This document shows, piece after piece, positions 6,664-17,500 of a DNA stretch of 26,152 nucleotides. A program made the position numbers and the translations under genes. The DNA lies in the IMG/VR virus record IMGVR_UViG_3300025626_000115, positions 1 through 26,152 of that record; one strand, given 5' to 3'. Origin of the DNA: a virus. Numbering within the stretch: the first letter of the stretch is position 1; each line of letters starts with the position of its first letter. The notes beneath the pieces are model-generated. The model worked only from the letters and a program-made list of their open reading frames with translations. It had not been told where the DNA came from and ran no database searches.

Positions 6664-8424
6664 ATGGCCAACTTGTCACCAATAAAAAATTTAGACTTCG
6701 CTGAAACTAAAGAAGCACTCAAGACGTTTCTAAAGAATCAGGATCGTTTCAAGGACTTTGACTACGAAGGCTCTAACACGAATGTGCTACTTGATGTACT
6801 ATCATATAATACGTTCTATAACAACTACTATTATAACATGATGATATCCGAGATGTTTTTGGATAGTGCCTCTCAACGTAATAGTGTATTGTCTCACGCA
6901 AAGGAACTTAACTATCTTCCTACAAGTAGACGTAGTGCAAGTGCTAAAGCAACGATTAGTATAGTCGCCCCCAATCTAGACAGTAACTACTTTAACATTC
7001 CTGCTAATACTAAGTTCATTGGACGATGTGGTAACAAGACATATAATCTATTAACGGATAAAGCATATACTGCTGTAAGATCTAATGGTGATAATAGTCT
7101 ATATGTCATTGAGAATGTCGATCTATTTGAAGGCCGTGTTATTAACGAAACTCTCACGATATCTAATACTACTCTCAGTAATGATGCTATTGATACTCGG
7201 TCTCTCAAGATCACTGTTAATAACGAGACGTACACATATAGAAGTGATATCTTTGGTGTTTCAGCGACTGATAAAGTCTTCTATCTACAACCTGAGAATG
7301 ATGGAAAGTATTCTCTACAGTTTGGACAGAACAAGTTTGGAGTACAGCCTACAGCAACTGATATCATTAAAGCAGAGTATAGAATAGCTTCTGGCCCTTC
7401 CGCTAATGGAGTGACTTCATTGACGATTGGCGCTTTCGGCGGAGCGAGTTCTATAACTGTGAATGTCACGACTGCTACATCGGGCGGATCGATGGCTGAA
7501 GATATAGAGTCAATTCGGACGTTCGCTCCTAAGGCGTTTCAAGTACAAGAGAGAGCAGTAACGAAACGAGACTACGAGACTCTACTACGTTCTCGCTTTC
7601 CTAATATTCAAGCAATCTCTGTATATGGTGGTGATGAAGTTGATCCTCCTCAGTTCGGAAAAGTAATTATCTCAGTTGATGTAACTGGTGGTGAAGGTGC
7701 GGCTGACTATGAGATTGCTAACTTCAAGAACTATCTAAAGGATAAGACTCCTCTTACTATTGAGCCTGTCTTTGTTGTTGCTAAGTTTCTATATGTTAGT
7801 GCTAACATTAGTGTTGCGTATGATCCTAATGTAACTAATAAGTCGCCAGCCCAGATTCGATCTGAGTTGAATGACTCTATTATAGCATATCAGAATACAA
7901 ACCTCAATGACTTTAATAAGACACTTCGTCAATCAAGACTAGCGGCATTCCTTGATACTGTTGACGGATCTATTGTATCTTCTGATATTGTGGCCAAGCC
8001 TATTATTGAGTATGTTCCTACACTTAATCTAGCAACAAGTCCATCATTCTCCTTTGAGTCTGAGTTAGTTAAACCTTATCCGTTTGATGACGTAGAAGGC
8101 TTTACTACATTCAAGCCTGCTGTATCATCTAGTAAGTTTACTGTTGATGGATCACTTGTATCAGCAAAGGATGATGGTAAAGGAAACATTATGCTAGTGA
8201 CTGGTGATACTACTATTGAGAGTGTGTTTAAATCGTCTGTTGGAACTGTTGATTATGCTACAGGCGCCATCAAGTTGTCTAATCTAAACATTAGTTCATT
8301 CCAGAATCAGGCAATTAAGTTTACTGCTAACACAACGAACAAGGATATTCGTCCTCCAAAAGATCGTATCATCGTGATTCGTGGTGAAGATGTTCTTATA
8401 ACTGTATCTCCATTGGAATCATAA
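6664..8424 (+). CDS. 6: Baseplate wedge subunit gp6
   Basis: This 586-aa protein (T4 gp6 is 660 aa) forms the inner iris ring that holds the wedges together. The N-terminus is diagnostic: FDYEGSNTNVLLDVLSYNT followed by FYNNYYYNMMISEMFLDSAS and the 'SVLSHAKELNYLPTSRRSA' region (about residues 36-100), as in gp6/J-type baseplate proteins. Further on, TFAPKAFQVQERAVTKRDYE and LLRSRFPNIQAISVYGGDE (about 284-325) match the conserved core domain of the Baseplate_J/gp6 family. It sits between gp25 and gp7, exactly the T4 module order, with 4-nt and 3-nt gaps, so these wedge genes are surely cotranscribed. Confidence 0.93.
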   Translation: MANLSPIKNLDFAETKEALKTFLKNQDRFKDFDYEGSNTNVLLDVLSYNTFYNNYYYNMMISEMFLDSASQRNSVLSHAKELNYLPTSRRSASAKATISIVAPNLDSNYFNIPANTKFIGRCGNKTYNLLTDKAYTAVRSNGDNSLYVIENVDLFEGRVINETLTISNTTLSNDAIDTRSLKITVNNETYTYRSDIFGVSATDKVFYLQPENDGKYSLQFGQNKFGVQPTATDIIKAEYRIASGPSANGVTSLTIGAFGGASSITVNVTTATSGGSMAEDIESIRTFAPKAFQVQERAVTKRDYETLLRSRFPNIQAISVYGGDEVDPPQFGKVIISVDVTGGEGAADYEIANFKNYLKDKTPLTIEPVFVVAKFLYVSANISVAYDPNVTNKSPAQIRSELNDSIIAYQNTNLNDFNKTLRQSRLAAFLDTVDGSIVSSDIVAKPIIEYVPTLNLATSPSFSFESELVKPYPFDDVEGFTTFKPAVSSSKFTVDGSLVSAKDDGKGNIMLVTGDTTIESVFKSSVGTVDYATGAIKLSNLNISSFQNQAIKFTANTTNKDIRPPKDRIIVIRGEDVLITVSPLES

Positions 8425-8427
8425 TTC

Positions 8428-11400
8428 ATGGCTTTGAACCTGAGAAGTAGTATCTATGCAGAGATAGCTGATCAATTTCCAGATGTCTATAAGGAAAATG
8501 GTGACTTTCTCATATCCTTTGTAGAGGCGTACTATGAGCATCTTGACGAAAAGATGGATCGTGACGTTCCTAAACTTCGTGATATTGATAGCACTCTTAG
8601 TTCCTTTATAGTATTCTTTAAGAAGAAGTATCTTGCTGATTTACCATTAGATGCCGCTATTGATGTTCGATATGTACTCAAGCATATTAAGGATATGTAC
8701 ACACGAAAGGGTACTCAGGAATCACTTGAGTTGCTGTTCAAGATATTCTTTGATCAAGACATTGAAGTCTTCTATCCTAGTACTTCTATTTTGCGGCCTT
8801 CGGATTCTATTTGGGGAGGAGACGCTTATCTTGAAATGCGTACTGTATTCCAAGTAGATGACTATCCTATTAATAAGGGCGATAGAATAAAAGGAGATCT
8901 ATCTCAAGCAGGCGCATTCGTTGATGAAGTAATCTTTGTTAACTTCTCGGGCGCATTATCTCCTATCATATATCTATCAAACATAACTGGAACATTCTCT
9001 GCTGATGATGGCATAATCGTATTCTCTGCTGATGGTGAGACTAACGTAGGTAAATTAATATCTGGATCAGTGAGTGAAGTTAATATTAACCCACTAAACA
9101 GAATAGCGAATCAGAAAGTTGGTGACGCTGTTAGTCTTCGATCAGCACTTACTGGTATTGACGGCACTGCTCGTGTATTAACCACATCACAGCAAGAGAC
9201 TGGATCTATAGACTTTCGGATTCTTGATGACGGGTTTGGTTACATTGATCCTACTAGTACTAGTATGACTGTAAGCAATAAGATAGGGATTAGTAATCAA
9301 GTTCTTATTGTGAATAATGCTAACACGTTACAACTAAAGCCAGGCGATATTATTAGTGCTTCTTCATCTCCATTGACTTACACTGGAAGTGGAGATGCTG
9401 ATGCAGTTCCTTATGTAATGAGTGGTCATGCAAAAGTTATACAATATAATCATCCTCTACTATTTGTCGAGAGTTCAAACATAGATGACTATAACACACT
9501 ATGGAGTACTCAAGTATCTAATGGTATTCCAAACACTGGACTTCTTACTCAAATAATATCTTCTATTGCGATATTTGGTGGTGCAAGCGGGTTTTCAGAT
9601 CCTACTATATATGCTCCATATGAGAACTGGGCATCTGCGCTGAGTGATCCGTTTCCTGTAGCGGGCGAGACTAATTCTGCTGTAGATTTGGACGATAGCG
9701 GTGCTGTCGATCATATTGATATCGGATTTATATCTAATATGAATCAGCAAGCTGAAACAGATGGTGACACGAGTGGCTTATCATATTCAGTATATGGAAC
9801 ACCAACTGATTTCAATTATGATGCTTTTGGAGGAGCAACTCCAGAGGCAACGGAAGCTGTCAAACTGCAAGCAAAGAGATGGCTTAGGGCTCTTACTCTA
9901 GTTGATTTCTATACACCCCTTACTGCCGTGACGACTCAACCGACTCCCAATGTTGATAATCTCCAAGGCTATTTAGCGACAGGAGTTGCTTTTCCCACAG
10001 CACTACAGAATCCGTCATTTACTGTTGAGGTTAATCACAACTCTAGTAATACGGTCGACATTGTTGGTTTGGGAACTCCTAATGACACAGCGAAGTTTGA
10101 TATTGGTAATGTGAGAAACAAAGAAACTGTCACATTGATTACGGATCAGATTGGTGATTTTACAGATGTCGTGTTAGATGCTGATGGTAATCCATCGAAC
10201 GATGACTATGGTATGACAGGCCCTAATGCAGAAAATCTAAACACAAGCATAGCTGATGCGTTCTCACCAATAACAATTACTATAGGGTCATTAGATACGT
10301 TAAATGTATCGGATGCTGGTTCTAACTATCAGAACGATGTTTTTGCTAATATAGAATTTGACTTAATCTCGAAGTTTCAGAAACATGACTTTATTTTAAA
10401 CTTTGATGTTGTAGACTTTAACCTTAGTGTTGGAGATACTATAATTCAGAATAGAACTATTCCAGATATTGAAGTTGGCCTAACAGGTAACCTTTCTGAA
10501 GCTGAGATAGAAAACTTGGCCGCAACATCGACTAATGGTGCTGTTGGTTATCAGGATAGTGTGACTTCATTCGACTACATCTCTGGTGGCACTATAGCAT
10601 ATGAATCAAAGGCAAAATTCTTAAAAAGAGTTGGATCAGATTTCTACTTTAGACCTATGTCTTTCTATCAGTTCGATGAAAGCAGAGATGACGCTGATGT
10701 ACTATTAACTAAAGTTTTGGTTGGGGGTATACTCAAATCATTTAGTGGTTTAAGAGAAGATCTGACATCTAGTGTTATGGGAAATAATGGTAGGGTTCAG
10801 GGAGTGGCATCATATCAAACTGGACAGATAGATACTGTAGCTATAACTAAGACAGGATATAGATATACGGATGGCGAGGCTGTCGAAATCTTTAATGAAG
10901 AAGTCGGTAGTCCTAGCTATGGTAAAAAGATTGCTGACGCAACAATTAGAGCATTGGGTCAGGGAAAGACAGCAGGTAGATGGAAATCTAAAACATCTTT
11001 CTTGAGCGAAGAGTCTAAGAAGATTCATGACAATAATTACTATCAAGAATATTCATATGATATATCCTCTATCATTGATCCCAAAAAATACACAGGACTT
11101 ATCAGCGATGTTGTTGGTGTTGCGGGTACAAAACTATTCTCTACTCCACTGATAAATAGTGATAACGTAATTGATACAACACTGGATGCAGAATTCGTGT
11201 ACTATAATATAGAGTCTCAAAATTTCATAGCGACTAATGGTGTGAGTGAGTTTGAATATGTAACCCAAAACTCAGTTACATATCCAGGCGTTAATGCTTC
11301 GGGCGTCACTTATGCTCCAAGCACATTACTCTTTGACCAGAATACAATCGCAGTTCTGACATCTTTTGATTATGTACCTCAAGTTGGAGACTTCGTGCAG

Positions 11401-11700
11401 ATGACTGGTGGAGGAACAGATGTCGCCAATAATCCGTCCAACTTTATAGCACCGAATACAACATATCAAGTTAAGACAGTCGGGTCGATACAGGGCACTG
11501 CGCCCTTTGCTTACAGGAGTGTAACGCTTCATGCTGTTGGGAATTCGGGATTGGACATAACTATTCCTACTATAACTTACAATGCGGCTGCGACAGATCC
11601 ACTATATTCAACAAACGGGCTTGTTGTAACATTCCGTTCTGACAACGTAGTTACACAGAATCTAGTTGCAGATATTGCAATTGAAACAGGAGTTTCGTAA
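8428..11700 (+). CDS. 7: Baseplate wedge initiator gp7-like, with an EF-hand/dockerin-like insert
   Basis: At 1090 aa it is close to T4 gp7 (1032 aa) and occupies the same slot after gp6. The N-terminal 150 residues are well conserved in marine T4-like phages (AEIADQFPDVYKENGDFLIS, LFKIFFDQDIEVFYPSTSIL). gp7 nucleates wedge assembly by binding gp10 and gp8. The middle is a long beta-rich region. Residues 420-431, DLDDSGAVDHID, fit a 12-residue calcium-binding loop: acidic or Ser side chains at positions 1, 3 and 5, Gly at 6, Val at 8 and Asp at 12, as in dockerin-type EF-hands. The gene's stop codon overlaps the ATG of the next gene (TAATG). Identity as gp7 rests on N-terminal pattern and synteny. 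Confidence 0.82.
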   Translation: MALNLRSSIYAEIADQFPDVYKENGDFLISFVEAYYEHLDEKMDRDVPKLRDIDSTLSSFIVFFKKKYLADLPLDAAIDVRYVLKHIKDMYTRKGTQESLELLFKIFFDQDIEVFYPSTSILRPSDSIWGGDAYLEMRTVFQVDDYPINKGDRIKGDLSQAGAFVDEVIFVNFSGALSPIIYLSNITGTFSADDGIIVFSADGETNVGKLISGSVSEVNINPLNRIANQKVGDAVSLRSALTGIDGTARVLTTSQQETGSIDFRILDDGFGYIDPTSTSMTVSNKIGISNQVLIVNNANTLQLKPGDIISASSSPLTYTGSGDADAVPYVMSGHAKVIQYNHPLLFVESSNIDDYNTLWSTQVSNGIPNTGLLTQIISSIAIFGGASGFSDPTIYAPYENWASALSDPFPVAGETNSAVDLDDSGAVDHIDIGFISNMNQQAETDGDTSGLSYSVYGTPTDFNYDAFGGATPEATEAVKLQAKRWLRALTLVDFYTPLTAVTTQPTPNVDNLQGYLATGVAFPTALQNPSFTVEVNHNSSNTVDIVGLGTPNDTAKFDIGNVRNKETVTLITDQIGDFTDVVLDADGNPSNDDYGMTGPNAENLNTSIADAFSPITITIGSLDTLNVSDAGSNYQNDVFANIEFDLISKFQKHDFILNFDVVDFNLSVGDTIIQNRTIPDIEVGLTGNLSEAEIENLAATSTNGAVGYQDSVTSFDYISGGTIAYESKAKFLKRVGSDFYFRPMSFYQFDESRDDADVLLTKVLVGGILKSFSGLREDLTSSVMGNNGRVQGVASYQTGQIDTVAITKTGYRYTDGEAVEIFNEEVGSPSYGKKIADATIRALGQGKTAGRWKSKTSFLSEESKKIHDNNYYQEYSYDISSIIDPKKYTGLISDVVGVAGTKLFSTPLINSDNVIDTTLDAEFVYYNIESQNFIATNGVSEFEYVTQNSVTYPGVNASGVTYAPSTLLFDQNTIAVLTSFDYVPQVGDFVQMTGGGTDVANNPSNFIAPNTTYQVKTVGSIQGTAPFAYRSVTLHAVGNSGLDITIPTITYNAAATDPLYSTNGLVVTFRSDNVVTQNLVADIAIETGVS

Positions 11701-12536
11701 TGGCTACATTAAGAATACAATCAGACGGCGATCCGTTTCCTGCGAAGGCTGGGCATAATGGAACAAATGTTCCAAAGAACGATGGTACTACTAGAACATT
11801 CCAAGACTCATCGAATATTGCAGATCAGAGTAACGACTTCACTATTAAATATAGAGGCGGAAGTAATACTTCCAATCCTCAGATTGTCGATAAGGATTTG
11901 CCGATAGGTATAACGACAACGGGTGTTGTTGTATACTCACCAATGGCACCGGATTCGGTTTTACCAGTTTCTGGACAGGCGGCACCACCTGGATATCACT
12001 GGAATGTTATCAAGAATCAAACAGAATTTTATCAAGATCTCTGTGGTGGAAAGCCAGAGACTGATGGAGAGTATAGATATAGAAGTGGTGGGTTCTATAG
12101 AAATGGACTTCAAAGTAATTCATCATTCACAGGATCTAGTACATATTATACTAATGGTACTGAGCATCCAGATGGACACTCTAGAATCTTAGGATATGCA
12201 TTTGATGGATACCCAATATACGGCCCAATGGGATACGCTTCACCGACAGATAATACATCTGCTGTGATCAGGATGGAGTCTAGTTATACTGTTAGACCAG
12301 TACCACTAGCATCTAGACTTAACGGATATGATATAATCCCTCAAGGTAAGTTCTGTGAAGATTATGAGTATACATCTTCAGGAAATTTAGATGAATATAA
12401 TGGAAGATATTGTGTTACCCCAGATTACACAAACGGAACATACGCATACTTCTTGACATTCTCGGACGGAACATTTACTTCTCCTGCATATCCATATATA
12501 GTAGGTAGAAGTACTAAAGAACAAAGATCGTCATAA
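11700..12536 (+). CDS. YHYH-domain virion protein with Arg in place of the signature His residues
   Basis: This 278-aa protein carries the YHYH domain that is common in marine T4-like phage baseplate clusters. Matching blocks are ILGYAFDGYPIYGPMGY (163-179), LDEYNGRYCVTPDY (230-243) and NGTYAYFLTFSDGTF (245-259), followed by the AYPYIVG end. The block that names the family, normally DGEYHYH, reads DGEYRYR here (122-128), and the preceding Cys-Gly-Gly is followed by Lys. The biochemical role of the domain is not known; metal binding has been suggested by its His content. A short N-terminal part (1-90) may anchor it to the baseplate. It starts inside the gp7 stop codon, so it is translationally coupled to a wedge protein, and gp8 follows after 18 nt. 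Confidence 0.85.
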   Translation: MATLRIQSDGDPFPAKAGHNGTNVPKNDGTTRTFQDSSNIADQSNDFTIKYRGGSNTSNPQIVDKDLPIGITTTGVVVYSPMAPDSVLPVSGQAAPPGYHWNVIKNQTEFYQDLCGGKPETDGEYRYRSGGFYRNGLQSNSSFTGSSTYYTNGTEHPDGHSRILGYAFDGYPIYGPMGYASPTDNTSAVIRMESSYTVRPVPLASRLNGYDIIPQGKFCEDYEYTSSGNLDEYNGRYCVTPDYTNGTYAYFLTFSDGTFTSPAYPYIVGRSTKEQRSS

Positions 12537-12554
12537 CGAATACGGAACCCAATA

Positions 12555-14576
12555 ATGGCAAAGATAATTACAGAAAATTTTAAAGTCGAGACAACTAACG
12601 AGTTGTTTAAGTCATTTAAAAATCAAAATAAAACTCTGGGTGATAACTTCATGTCCGAGTTAGCAGTCTATGATACTCAGTCGTCATCAATATCGTTGAC
12701 TGCGGAGGATAATATTACAATTCGTGCTTTGGTTGATGATCAACTTGACAGACTAAGACCAGAATCTAGTTATTATATTATGGCATCGAAGGCATTGCCT
12801 TCTGGACAGGATGAGTCTGGTAGTATAAAGAATACACAGAATAATAAAAGGGATTTCCAACGAAAGGTTATATTTGGTTCGAAAGTGGGAGACTCCACAG
12901 CAAGATATATGTTCTACGAAAACAACTGGCAAACAGGTACTGTCTATGATGCATATGACGATACTGAACCATTTGAAGGTAGCAACCAAATCGTCACTGT
13001 TCTTAATTCCGATTCCGACTATCTAGTATTCAAGTGTATTGAAAATAACAATGGTGGGCCGTCTACAATTAACCCTCAGACAACTCTATCTCAGTTTACT
13101 GCTAATTATCAGTCAGTTGAAACTGGAGACAAGTACATCTGGCACTATATGTTCACAGTACCTTCTTCTGATGCTAACATATACAAGACGACCGATAGTC
13201 TACCTCTACCAATAGTATCTGATGGTGTGTATGGAGATGCACAAGTAATTAGTAACGCAAAGGAAACTATATCGCAAGTAATTATCGAAGACACTCCGGT
13301 CAACTTATTCAACCAATACTTGTTTGGTACTGCAACTAGCGTGGCTAACTCGTCTGACGTTGAATCTTTATCTCAGACTTCAGCAGGATCGGGAGTCACA
13401 AATCTAAAGGTAAAGCCAAAGGACTTGACTGGTAGATCACTATATAATGATTCAGACTCGTATAAGTATATGTACTTCAGATCTGCTGACGGGTCAACAT
13501 CTGGAAAGTTATATGATGTGATTGGATCAACCACAAACACGACTGACAGTACAATAACATTATTGCTAGAAACTACTGATGCAATTTCAGGCTCTGGTCA
13601 ACTAGTACCCAAGATTGAAATTAGTTCTCCAGACTATAACGGTGTTAGAGCAAAAGCATATGGAGTTATCGATCAGTTTGGTACACTGAAGCGTGTTGCG
13701 TTTGAGACTAGAGGGAGTATCTATAAGTTTGCATCAGCGAAACTAATAACCCCAAAGAGTTTAAGTTCTACAGGAACTACCAATCTTCGTGCTGTAGTTT
13801 CAACTAAAGGTGGACATGGGTCTAATCCAATAAATGAGTTAGGGATGAGTAGACTCTCTATTGTTACAAACTTTTCTGGAGATTCTGATGATGTCCCAGA
13901 TAGCAACACATATACGCAAATGGGATTAGTTAAAAATCCACAGTTTACTAATGGGGCAATCCCCGAAAGTTTTGACAATAGAGTCGTGATCAGCAAGGTC
14001 GGTGATCACACCGCAGTCGCAATACCTGATTACTATATTGAGCAATATATAGAGTTCGTTAATGCTACAGATCTGACTATAGGTGAATCATATGTGATAT
14101 CTGACTTGGGTAATATGTCTACTTCTGATTGGAACGCAATATCGACTACAGAACTTACTGATGCTACTGCAATTACAGGAACATCGTTTGTGGCATCCTC
14201 GGGCGTGTCTTCACTATCTGCGACTAAAACTGGCGTAGCTACAGTGGCAGTAGATACTCTTTCTCGTGATAAAAAGCAAGAGATTGTAACTGCTAAAATA
14301 CACGAGAGTTCGTTTGATCTCCTCACCGGTATCACTAAAATATATTTGGTAGACTATTACGGAGATTTTAGAAGTAGACTTCAGAAGGGTAACATCCGTA
14401 TAAAAATTACTGCAACCGCAGAAAACGCCACTGCGATAAGCATAAATAACTTTAGTGATATTGTTTATGGTGCTTATACTCCGTACACAGGAGACTTACT
14501 ACACTTTATCGATTTTGCGCCGATAACCAGATCGTCAACCACAAGAGAAAAAGTAAAGTTCACATTTGACTTTTAA
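12555..14576 (+). CDS. 8: Baseplate wedge subunit gp8, enlarged
   Basis: The 673-aa product starts with IITENFKVETTNELFKSFKN and continues with SSYYIMASKALP and DKYIWHYMFTVPSSDANIYK (about 195-214), the pattern of gp8 wedge proteins in marine T4-like phages; the end EKVKFTFDF is also typical. T4 gp8 has 334 aa, so this form is about twice as long. gp8 dimers bind gp7 and gp10 at the wedge periphery. The extra length lies in the second half and includes, at about residues 500-560, a small module (GESYVISDLGNMSTSDWNAI and on) also found in the DUF4815 and beta-helix proteins of this window. RBS is weak (GGAACC). Confidence 0.82.
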   Translation: MAKIITENFKVETTNELFKSFKNQNKTLGDNFMSELAVYDTQSSSISLTAEDNITIRALVDDQLDRLRPESSYYIMASKALPSGQDESGSIKNTQNNKRDFQRKVIFGSKVGDSTARYMFYENNWQTGTVYDAYDDTEPFEGSNQIVTVLNSDSDYLVFKCIENNNGGPSTINPQTTLSQFTANYQSVETGDKYIWHYMFTVPSSDANIYKTTDSLPLPIVSDGVYGDAQVISNAKETISQVIIEDTPVNLFNQYLFGTATSVANSSDVESLSQTSAGSGVTNLKVKPKDLTGRSLYNDSDSYKYMYFRSADGSTSGKLYDVIGSTTNTTDSTITLLLETTDAISGSGQLVPKIEISSPDYNGVRAKAYGVIDQFGTLKRVAFETRGSIYKFASAKLITPKSLSSTGTTNLRAVVSTKGGHGSNPINELGMSRLSIVTNFSGDSDDVPDSNTYTQMGLVKNPQFTNGAIPESFDNRVVISKVGDHTAVAIPDYYIEQYIEFVNATDLTIGESYVISDLGNMSTSDWNAISTTELTDATAITGTSFVASSGVSSLSATKTGVATVAVDTLSRDKKQEIVTAKIHESSFDLLTGITKIYLVDYYGDFRSRLQKGNIRIKITATAENATAISINNFSDIVYGAYTPYTGDLLHFIDFAPITRSSTTREKVKFTFDF

Positions 14577-14594
14577 GGAAAGAGAATATAGCCC

Positions 14595-17500
14595 ATGGGT
14601 ATTAACACAGATTTAAACGTAGATCCGTATTACGATGACTTTAATGAAGCTAAACAATTCAATCGTGTTTTGTTCAAGCCAGGTAAGGCTGTCCAAGCAC
14701 GAGAGTTAACTCAGCTTCAAACTATTCTACAGAAACAGGTGGAACGATTCGGATCTAATGTATATAAAGAAGGAACTATCATTAGCGGTATTAACTTGAC
14801 TGCTCGTGATGACTTGTTTTATGTCAAAATAAATGATCAAGTAGATTTTACCAATCCATCTTTATATAATCAGATTGTCTCTGATGATGGAACAAAAACT
14901 ACCTATGTATTAGTCGGTCAAACTTCTCAACTTAGAGCAGAGATCATAAAGGGCGATAATGGATTCCAAACTCAAGATCCCGATCTAAAAACTCTTTATA
15001 TCAAGTATCTAAACACAAGTCAAGATAATGATGGTGATGTTAAGCAATTTATCGCAGGTGAAGTATTAGAAATTAGAAAAGAGTCTGACGATAGTCTTCA
15101 AGTCAGTATTACTGTTGCCAGTGTCGCTAATCAGACAGGAAATTCTTTTGGAGTATCATGTGAAGAAGGTGTTATCTATCAGAAAGGACATTTCATTTTT
15201 GTAGATAATCAGTTTATCATTGTTGAGAAGTATACGAATACGCCTGGTAACAAATCAGTAGGATTTTCTGTAAATGAGAATCTTATCGACTCCGATGCAG
15301 ACGCATCTCTTCAAGATAATGCGGCAGGGTTCAATAACGTAAATGCACCTGGCGCTGATAGACTTCAGCTTGTACCAACTCTAGTATCTTATGACAGCGC
15401 ATCTGAGCCCACAGAATTTTTCGCACTCATCAGATATGTCGATGGTAATCCAGTTCGTATTAGGGATAACACTGAGTTCAACGTAATCGGTGAAGAGATC
15501 GCAAGAAGAACATTCGAAGAGTCTGGTAACTATGTGGTTAACGGGTTAGAGGTTTCTCTAGAGGAAGAAAATAATACTGCCTACGCTGTAGTCAGCCCCG
15601 GTAAAGCTTATGTGTATGGTAAAGAGGTTACAAACGTATCTCCAACTAGACTTGCAATAGATCCAGTTACTTTAACTCAAAGTAGAACTAGTCAGCACAC
15701 TGGTATTAACTACGGACAATATTTCACATACAATGCTAGTACAACGACAACTGTTGATCACTTTCAGGTAGACGGTACTCGGTACACGTTATATTCAGAT
15801 ACAGGTGGCACGACTGCAATAGGAAAATGTTCAGTCTCTAATCTTTTGCCAGGTAAGATATTTGTCTTTGGTATTAAGAAAGATGCGGGTTCTGAAAACA
15901 CTCCTGTACTAAGAATAGGTAATACTGTATTGAGCGCACCTGCAGGTTCTTCTGAGCCAGCAAGCAGACTATATGAACCTGAATCTGCATCTATGATATT
16001 TGACGCAGGTCGACCCGATATGCAAAGCATATCCAATATCAATGTAGTTAGAAGAATTCGTGAGACTAATGTTAGTGTAAACGCTAGTGGCGAATTGACT
16101 ATATCTGGTACTGGTGATACTGCCCCACTATCAACTGATGTGATGGGGATGAGCGCAACTAATGTTGTTGTTCCAGTAGAAACTGCAACCCCTGATGCTA
16201 GTAATGTGAATGTGGATTTCGATAACTCAGTGAATGATCCTAATGTTTTATATTACACTCGTGTAGACTCTAACCTGTCAGCAGATACTCTGACGGAGAA
16301 AGTCGGTTATGTGAAGGCAACCCACAGCACTGTTAATGCATTTGGCAACAGTGGTAATGCAATGGCCAGTCTCGGCATACCCAATGTTATTGACCTCATT
16401 AGCGTTACAGATTTCTTTGGTAATACTAACTCTACTTCGGGAACAGTGGGTACAGACGTAACATATAAATTTAGATTGAATAAAAATCAAAAAGATGATT
16501 TCTATGGACATTCTTTTATCTCTTTGAGATCGGGAGAAACCCTTTCTAATAGCGAACTACTAATTAAGTTTCGATATCTCGATAGAACTACTTTAGTAAA
16601 CAGTGGATTCTTGACTGCTAATAGTTACGATACGGTATCTAGTAAGTCTCTAGTTACCACATACACCACTAAAGATGGAACAGTCTTTAATCCGCTAAAC
16701 TCATATGACTTCAGACCATATGCAGATGCAACTATCACACCGGCACTAGATGCAGGTGGCTCAAGTGCAGTTCCTACATTTGTGGATTATACATTTAGTC
16801 GTGGCGTAGCTGTTATGAGTAATACTGCTATATCTGGAGATCAGACATACTATATGTCTAGAATCGATAGAGTGGTGTTAGACGAGTATTCAAATATTAG
16901 TATTATTAAGGGCGGAGAGTCTGAAAATCCATCTGCACCCAAAGTCGGCAGATTATACGCAGTTGGTCAAATAACATCGCCGGGTAATACTACAAAGGTT
17001 TCTGGTGAAAATAGAATATATGTTGAAAATGTTTCTTCTAAAAACTACACAATGGAAGAGATCGGATTTATCGATAGGAGATTAGACGCATTAACCGAAA
17101 CAGTATCTTTGAGTCTTCTTGAACAAGAGACTATTGATATGAGTATAACCAGTGTAGTCAATGGTGTTGTCACAAATAGATTTAAAAATGGAATACTAGC
17201 AGACTCGTTTAACACATTACTAAATGCCGATATTATTGATGCAGAGTTCTTATCAAGTATCGATAAGAGTAGAAGAATTATTGCACCTGCTGTAGAACAG
17301 TTTCCAGTTGATCTAAAAATTGATCCTGCTTCAGCAAGCAATACAAGAATAACATTTGATGATGTGGTAACACTGACTGATTCGGGTAGTAATCTTCCTG
17401 TTATTGATCAGCCATATGCAACTGCATTTAGAAACTGTGTATCTAATTTCTATGACTTTAGAGGCCAGGTAGCTATAGATCCTCCATTCTCCTCTGGATA

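Noticed and set aside
7085-7387. 100-aa + strand open frame inside gene 6 in another phase
   Set aside because: Wholly inside gp6 with no RBS and composition typical of an off-frame reading.
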